The notes under the pieces were generated by a model. The model did not search any database. It saw only the letters and a program-made list of their open reading frames with translations, and was not told where the DNA came from. Positions 59,652 through 64,000 of a stretch of DNA of 64,000 nucleotides are shown here, piece by piece. The position numbers and the translations under genes were made by a program. Source of the stretch: Azoarcus sp. DN11 (GTDB lineage: Bacteria > Pseudomonadota > Gammaproteobacteria > Burkholderiales > Rhodocyclaceae); NCBI RefSeq assembly GCF_003628555.1, contig NZ_CP021731.1, positions 62,001-126,000 on the forward strand, given 5' to 3'. Every line of letters starts with the position of its first letter. The stretch's first letter is position 1.

Positions 59652-61631
59652 ATGATGGAATTCCGAACCCCCGACGAGGAACTGGGGCGCTTCCGGCGCC
59701 GCGTCCTGATCGCGGGCGTTTTCATCGCGGTGTGCTTCGGCCTGCTGGTCGCGCGCTTCTGGTTTCTGCAGGTGCTGCGCTACGACTACTACCACACCCG
59801 CGCCGAGGACAACCGCATCGCGCTGCTGCCCATCGTGCCGGGCCGCGGTTCGATCGTGGACCGCAACGGCGTGCCGCTCGCGCGCAACTACGCCGCTTAT
59901 ACGCTGGAGATCACGCCTTCGCGCGTGCGCGACCTCGACGCGACGATCGACGGGCTCGCCGAGATCATCGAGATCGACGCGCGCGACCGCCGCCGCTTCA
60001 AGAAGCTGCTCGAGGAGAGCAAGAACTTCGAGAGCGTGCCGCTGCGCAACCGCCTGACCGAGGAGGAAGTCGCACGGGTGATCGCGCGGCGCTACCAGTT
60101 TCCCGGTGTCGAGGTGCAGGCGCGCCTGTTCCGCGACTATCCGCAGGGCGAGCTCGCGTCGCACGTGGTCGGCTACATCGGCCGCATCAACCAGCGCGAC
60201 CGCGACCGCATCGAGGACGCTGGCGACGACGCGAACTACCGTGGCTCCGAGCATATCGGCAAGAGCGGGCTGGAGCAGAGCTACGAGGCCGAGCTGCACG
60301 GCGTCACCGGCGCCGAGCAGGTCGAGGTGAATGCGGGCGGGCGCGCGGTACGCCAGCTCGCGCGCACGCCGGGCCTGGCGGGCAACGACCTCGAGCTGAC
60401 GCTCGACATCGAGATGCAGAAGGTCGCCGAGGCGGCCTTCGGCAAGCGCCGCGGCGCGCTCGTTGCGATCGAGCCGGCGACCGGCGGCGTGCTGGCGCTG
60501 GTGTCCAAGCCGGGATTCGACCCCAATCTCTTCGTCGACGGCATCTCGACCGATGACTGGAAGGCGCTCAACGATTCGCCCGACCACCCGCTGGTGAACC
60601 GTGCGATCTTCAGCGCCTACCCGCCCGGCTCGACCTTCAAGCCCTTCATGGCGATGGCGGGCCTGACCGCGGGCAAGCGCACGGTCACGCAGACGATCGC
60701 CGACCCCGGCTACTTCATGTTCGGCGGCCACCGCTTCATGGACGACAAGCCCGGCGGGCACGGCATGGTGGACTTGCCGAAATCCATCGTCGTGTCGTGC
60801 AACACCTACTATTACCAGCTCGCCAACGACCTCGGCATCGACGGCATCGCGAACTTCATGCGTCCGTTCGGCTTCGGTTCGCGCACCGGCATCGACGTGC
60901 CGGGCGAGGCCGATGGCGTGCTGCCGACGCCCGAATGGAAGCGCAAGCGCTTCCGCAACAGGGAGCACCAGAAGTGGTTCGGCGGCGAGACGATCTCGGT
61001 CGGCATCGGCCAGGGCTACAACGCCTACACGCCGGTGCAGATGGCGAATGCGCTGGCGGCGCTGGTCAATGACGGCAAGATGTTCCGGCCGCACGTCGTG
61101 CGCAACATCGTCAATCCCGTGACCGGCGAGCGCCACGCCGTCGAGCCCGAGCCGATCCGCACGATCCCGCTCAAGCCCGAGCACCTGGCCGCGGTGCGCC
61201 AGGCGATGGTGGACGTGAACCGGGCCGGCACGGGCGCGCGCGCTTTCGCCGGCGCGCCCTACTCGGTCGGCGGCAAGACCGGCACGGCGCAGGTGTTCTC
61301 GCTGCGCGGCCAGCGCTACGTCGAGGGCCGCGTCAGCGAGCGCCTGCGCGACCACTCGTGGTTCATCGCCTACGCGCCGGCCGACAAACCGACGATCGCG
61401 CTGGCGGTGCTGGTCGAGAACGGCGGCTTCGGCGCGCAATCGGCGGCGCCGATCGCGCGCCAGGTGATCGATTACCATCTGCTCGGCAAGCGCCGCGACC
61501 AGCCGGCCGGCGAGGACGTCGATGCGGGCGACGAGGGCGACGCCCACGCGCACGCGGCCGAGCCGGCCGGCGCTGCAGGCACTCGCCCGGCCGATGCCGA
61601 GCCGCGCCCGGCGGAGGCCAGTCCCGAATGA
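59652..61631 (+). CDS. mrdA: Penicillin-binding protein 2 (elongation transpeptidase)
   Basis: A 659-residue class B PBP that cross-links side-wall peptidoglycan. It has one N-terminal membrane helix (LIAGVFIAVCFGLLVARFWF), then a pedestal domain beginning NRIALLPIVPGRGSIVDRNG. The transpeptidase has SxxK at Ser about 327 (PPGSTFKPF), SxN in VVSCNTYYYQLAND and KTG in GGKTGTAQVF. The tail is low-complexity and acidic, with Ala/Pro. It ends in an ATGA overlap with rodA, its polymerase partner. Confidence 0.97.
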   Translation: MMEFRTPDEELGRFRRRVLIAGVFIAVCFGLLVARFWFLQVLRYDYYHTRAEDNRIALLPIVPGRGSIVDRNGVPLARNYAAYTLEITPSRVRDLDATIDGLAEIIEIDARDRRRFKKLLEESKNFESVPLRNRLTEEEVARVIARRYQFPGVEVQARLFRDYPQGELASHVVGYIGRINQRDRDRIEDAGDDANYRGSEHIGKSGLEQSYEAELHGVTGAEQVEVNAGGRAVRQLARTPGLAGNDLELTLDIEMQKVAEAAFGKRRGALVAIEPATGGVLALVSKPGFDPNLFVDGISTDDWKALNDSPDHPLVNRAIFSAYPPGSTFKPFMAMAGLTAGKRTVTQTIADPGYFMFGGHRFMDDKPGGHGMVDLPKSIVVSCNTYYYQLANDLGIDGIANFMRPFGFGSRTGIDVPGEADGVLPTPEWKRKRFRNREHQKWFGGETISVGIGQGYNAYTPVQMANALAALVNDGKMFRPHVVRNIVNPVTGERHAVEPEPIRTIPLKPEHLAAVRQAMVDVNRAGTGARAFAGAPYSVGGKTGTAQVFSLRGQRYVEGRVSERLRDHSWFIAYAPADKPTIALAVLVENGGFGAQSAAPIARQVIDYHLLGKRRDQPAGEDVDAGDEGDAHAHAAEPAGAAGTRPADAEPRPAEASPE

Positions 61632-62770
61632 CCAACACGCGTTTCCATCCGCGCGAGCTGCTGCGCGCCTTCCTGCGGCCGATCGATCCGGCGCTGCTGC
61701 TGCTGCTCGGCCTGCTGCTCGCCTACGCCATTTTCGTGATGATGAGCGCCTCGCCCGAGCGCGTGGTGTCCCAGCAGGTCAATTCCGTCGTCGCGCTGGC
61801 GGCGATGTGGGCGGCGGCGCGCCTGCCGGCGCAGCGCCTGCTGAACCTCGCGCCGCCGCTGTACGTCGTCGGCGTGCTGCTGCTCGTCGCGGTCGAACTC
61901 TTCGGGGAGACGTCGAAGGGGGCGACGCGCTGGCTCAATATCGGCGTCACGCGCATCCAGCCGTCCGAGATCATGAAGATCGCGATGCCGCTGATGCTTG
62001 CGTGGTACTTCCAGCAGCGCGAGGGGCAGATCGGCCTGCGCGAGTTCATCGTCGCCGGCCTGCTGCTGCTCGTGCCGGTGGGCCTGATCATGATGCAGCC
62101 CGATCTGGGCACGGCGGTGCTCGTGACCGCCGCGGGCGTCTACGTGATCTACTTCGCCGGCCTGTCGTGGAAGCTGATCGTGCCGGTCGTCGCCGCCGGC
62201 GTGATCGGCATCGGCGCGATCGCCGGCTTCGGCGACCAGATCTGCCAGCCGGGCGTCGATTGGCCGGGCATGCGCGAATACCAGAAGCACCGCGTGTGCA
62301 CGCTGCTCGACCCCACCCAGGACCCGCTCGGCAAGGGCTTCCACATCATCCAGTCGACGATCGCGATCGGCTCGGGCGGCGTGTTCGGCAAGGGCTGGAA
62401 GGATGGCACGCAGACGCACCTCGCCTTCCTGCCCGAACGCCATACCGATTTCGTCTTCTCGGTGCTGTCCGAAGAGCTCGGCCTCATCGGCATCGTCGTG
62501 CTGCTGGCGATCTACACGATGCTGCTGTTGCGCGGCTTCTACATCGCCGCGATGGCGCCGGCGCTCGGCACGCGCCTGCTCGGCGGTGCGATCACGATGA
62601 TCTTCTTCACGTATGCATTCGTTAATATGGGCATGGTCAGCGGTATCCTGCCGGTCGTGGGCGTGCCGCTGCCCTTCATCAGCTATGGCGGAACCGCGCT
62701 CGTCACGCTGTGTCTCGGCATCGGGATATTGATGAGCATCCAGCGCAGCCGTGTGCTCGCGCAGGCGTGA
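61628..62770 (+). CDS. rodA: Peptidoglycan glycosyltransferase RodA (SEDS family)
   Basis: A 380-residue SEDS polymerase with about ten membrane helices. TSKGATRWLNIGVTRIQPSE and GVDWPGMREYQKHRV are family segments, with the catalytic Asp region in HRVCTLLDPTQDPLGKGFHI. The C-terminal GVPLPFISYGGTALVTLCLG is the SEDS signature. RodA extends glycan strands that PBP2 cross-links. It is coupled to mrdA by ATGA overlap. Confidence 0.96.
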   Translation: MTNTRFHPRELLRAFLRPIDPALLLLLGLLLAYAIFVMMSASPERVVSQQVNSVVALAAMWAAARLPAQRLLNLAPPLYVVGVLLLVAVELFGETSKGATRWLNIGVTRIQPSEIMKIAMPLMLAWYFQQREGQIGLREFIVAGLLLLVPVGLIMMQPDLGTAVLVTAAGVYVIYFAGLSWKLIVPVVAAGVIGIGAIAGFGDQICQPGVDWPGMREYQKHRVCTLLDPTQDPLGKGFHIIQSTIAIGSGGVFGKGWKDGTQTHLAFLPERHTDFVFSVLSEELGLIGIVVLLAIYTMLLLRGFYIAAMAPALGTRLLGGAITMIFFTYAFVNMGMVSGILPVVGVPLPFISYGGTALVTLCLGIGILMSIQRSRVLAQA

Positions 62771-62786
62771 ATACGGAGACTGACTG

Positions 62787-63758
62787 ATGGCCGTCCCCTT
62801 CCCTGCGGCCGGGTACAGGCTGCTGCTCGCGGGCCTGGCGATGCTGGCGCTGGTGCTGGCCGGCTGTGCCACGACCGCTCCCGTCGGCGCTCCCGCCGGG
62901 ACGCAAGCCCAGCCTGCGCCGGGCAAGAGCAGCGTGCAGAAGCGGGGCGGCGCCTACTACAAGGACGACGGTCCGGGCGACAACCCGCCCGCGAACCTTG
63001 ACGACATTCCCGATGCGCAGCCGCGCCTCGAGCCGTTGCACCGCTTCGCCAATCGGCCCTACAGCGTGCTCGGCCAGGATTACGTGCCGGCCACCTCGCT
63101 GATGCCGTTTCGCCAGCTCGGGCGCGCGAGCTGGTACGGCAGGCGCTTCCACGGCCAGTCGACCTCCAGCGGCGAGCCCTACGACATGTACAGCATGACC
63201 GCCGCCCACCCGACGCTGCCGATTCCCAGCTACGCGCGCGTCACGCACCGGGCGAGCGGCCGCTCGGTGATCGTGCGCATCAACGATCGCGGCCCCTTCC
63301 TCAAGGGCCGCATCATGGACCTCTCCTACGCGGCGGCTTACCGCCTCGGCTACGCCAGCGTTGGCAGCGCCGAGGTCGAAGTCGAAGCCATCATTCCCGA
63401 TGGCGCCGATGCCATCGCCTCCGCGGCCCCGGCCGCCCGCGCCCGCCCGCCGGACGCCCCCGCCCCCCCGCCCCAACCGCCGCTGCAGCTCGCGATGGCC
63501 GAGCCGGCGACCCTCACCGACGCGCCGCGCGGCATCTTCCTGCAACTCGGTTCGTTTGCCTCCGCGACCAACGCCGAAGGGCTCCGCAGCCAGGTGCGCG
63601 ACACCTTTTCCGAGTTCGGCGACCGCCTCGAAGTGGTCGCCGACGGCACGCGCCACCGCCTGCACCTGGGGCCGTTCGCGTCGATCGACGAGGCGAAAGG
63701 CGAAGCCGAACGCATCGCCCGCGTGCTCGGGCTCCATCCTTTTGTCGTCACACGCTGA
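62787..63758 (+). CDS. rlpA: Septal ring lytic transglycosylase RlpA family lipoprotein
   Basis: A 323-residue lipoprotein. The signal ends in a lipobox (LALVLAGC, Cys about 30). The double-psi beta-barrel domain is GRASWYGRRFHGQSTSSGEP through IVRINDRGPFLKGRIMDLSY, with the conserved catalytic Asp in N-D-R-G-P-F. A Pro/Ala linker with short C-runs leads to a C-terminal SPOR domain (GIFLQLGSFASATNAEGLRS) that binds denuded glycan at the septum. It follows rodA by 16 bases and belongs to the same cell-wall operon. Confidence 0.92.
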   Translation: MAVPFPAAGYRLLLAGLAMLALVLAGCATTAPVGAPAGTQAQPAPGKSSVQKRGGAYYKDDGPGDNPPANLDDIPDAQPRLEPLHRFANRPYSVLGQDYVPATSLMPFRQLGRASWYGRRFHGQSTSSGEPYDMYSMTAAHPTLPIPSYARVTHRASGRSVIVRINDRGPFLKGRIMDLSYAAAYRLGYASVGSAEVEVEAIIPDGADAIASAAPAARARPPDAPAPPPQPPLQLAMAEPATLTDAPRGIFLQLGSFASATNAEGLRSQVRDTFSEFGDRLEVVADGTRHRLHLGPFASIDEAKGEAERIARVLGLHPFVVTR

Positions 63759-63791
63759 TGCAAACTGAACCAATTGCCGCCCGCAACGGTC

Positions 63792-63821
63792 TGCTGTGCG
63801 GGCCGGGCGAGCCTCTATAAT
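63792..63821 (+). promoter_or_regulatory. Likely dacC promoter
   Basis: A perfect -10 TATAAT is at 63816-63821, 60 bases before the dacC ATG. The -35 is poor: GCTGTG at 63793-63798 with 17 bases, or TGCTGT at 63792-63797 with 18. dacC therefore probably has its own start in addition to read-through from rlpA. Confidence 0.5.
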
Positions 63822-63880
63822 CGACGCTTCGGCCCCGATCCCGACCCCTTTCCCCGCTCACTTCCACCTAGCCGACCCTC

Positions 63881-64000
63881 ATGCGTTTCCTCGTCGCCCT
63901 GCTGTTCGCCGTCCTCTCCTTTGCCGTATCCGCCCAGAACGTTCCGCCCCCGGCCCTCGCCGCCCGTGCCTGGCTGCTGATGGACCAGGCCACCGGCCAG
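63881..64000 (+). CDS. dacC: D-alanyl-D-alanine carboxypeptidase, N-terminal part (cut by window edge)
   Basis: The first 40 residues only: a signal peptide MRFLVALLFAVLSFAVSAQ followed by NVPPPALAARAWLLMDQATG, the start of the PBP5/6 catalytic domain (ARAWLLMD...G). The active-site SxxK lies beyond the window edge. These enzymes trim the terminal D-Ala of peptidoglycan stem peptides. Position after rodA-rlpA is the usual one. The identity is inferred from the N-terminus and synteny. Confidence 0.85.
   Translation, partial: MRFLVALLFAVLSFAVSAQNVPPPALAARAWLLMDQATGQ

Noticed and set aside
63460..63480. C-rich runs in the rlpA linker as a phase-variable tract
   Set aside because: The runs encode the Pro/Ala linker, the frame is intact on both sides and the runs are interrupted.

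Overview
This 64 kb window is high-GC chromosomal DNA, almost fully coding. Gene content and order point to a betaproteobacterium of the Rhodocyclales, in the Azoarcus/Aromatoleum/Thauera range. The evidence is the topB-smg-dprA-LysM / def-fmt block, the mnmG-rsmG-parA-parB-atpIBEFHAGDC block, ubiE-Tim44-ubiJ and mreBCD-mrdA-rodA-rlpA-dacC. That placement is inferred from protein style and synteny; no rRNA or tRNA gene is present to confirm it. Both ends cut through a gene (topB at the left, dacC at the right).

Layout. 1-3.0 kb (minus): topB, smg, dprA and a LysM protein. 3.2-9.7 kb (plus): def, fmt, heat-shock protease htpX behind a sigma-32-like promoter, a membrane histidine kinase with an NtrC-type regulator, and mobB. 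9.7-10.6 kb: a lower-GC insert with a BrnT/BrnA toxin-antitoxin pair. 10.6-22 kb: a formate dehydrogenase island. fdhD, mobA and a HTH/PBP-like regulator run on the minus strand. Two proteins of unknown function, a poly-ferredoxin, a TorD-type chaperone, a small Tat peptide, the catalytic subunit, the Fe-S subunit, a small lipoprotein and the cytochrome b subunit run on the plus strand. 22-28.6 kb: tpx, a frameshifted HD-GYP gene, a class V aminotransferase and a STAND NTPase with 14 WD40 repeats, broken by one extra G in a G8 tract. 29-32.3 kb: a glutamate/aspartate-type ABC transporter. 32.3-33.5 kb: small genes (YjdM, KTSC, EthD). 33.7-45 kb: mnmG, rsmG, parAB and the complete F1Fo ATP synthase operon with a clear terminator. 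45-48 kb (minus): ubiquinone genes. 48-50 kb: phoBR behind a Pho box. 50-57 kb (minus): a PilZ-like protein, a HIT protein, a class II amidotransferase and gatCAB with a lipoprotein gene inside it. 57-64 kb (plus): the rod-shape and peptidoglycan cluster.

How genes work together. mobA, mobB, fdhD, the TorD-type chaperone and the Fe-S proteins are all consistent with making and loading the molybdenum cofactor of a periplasmic, Cys-type (not selenocysteine) formate dehydrogenase that feeds electrons to quinone through a membrane cytochrome b. The atp operon and ubiE/ubiJ belong to the same respiratory economy. mreBCD/mrdA/rodA/rlpA/dacC build the side wall.

Most unusual points: the G8-tract frameshift placed exactly between two seven-repeat WD40 blocks; the frameshifted HD-GYP gene; nested palindromes between parB and atpI; the inverted repeat overlapping a perfect -10 box before brnT; and the uncharacterised members of the formate dehydrogenase island. 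No CRISPR array, prophage or intact insertion sequence was seen.
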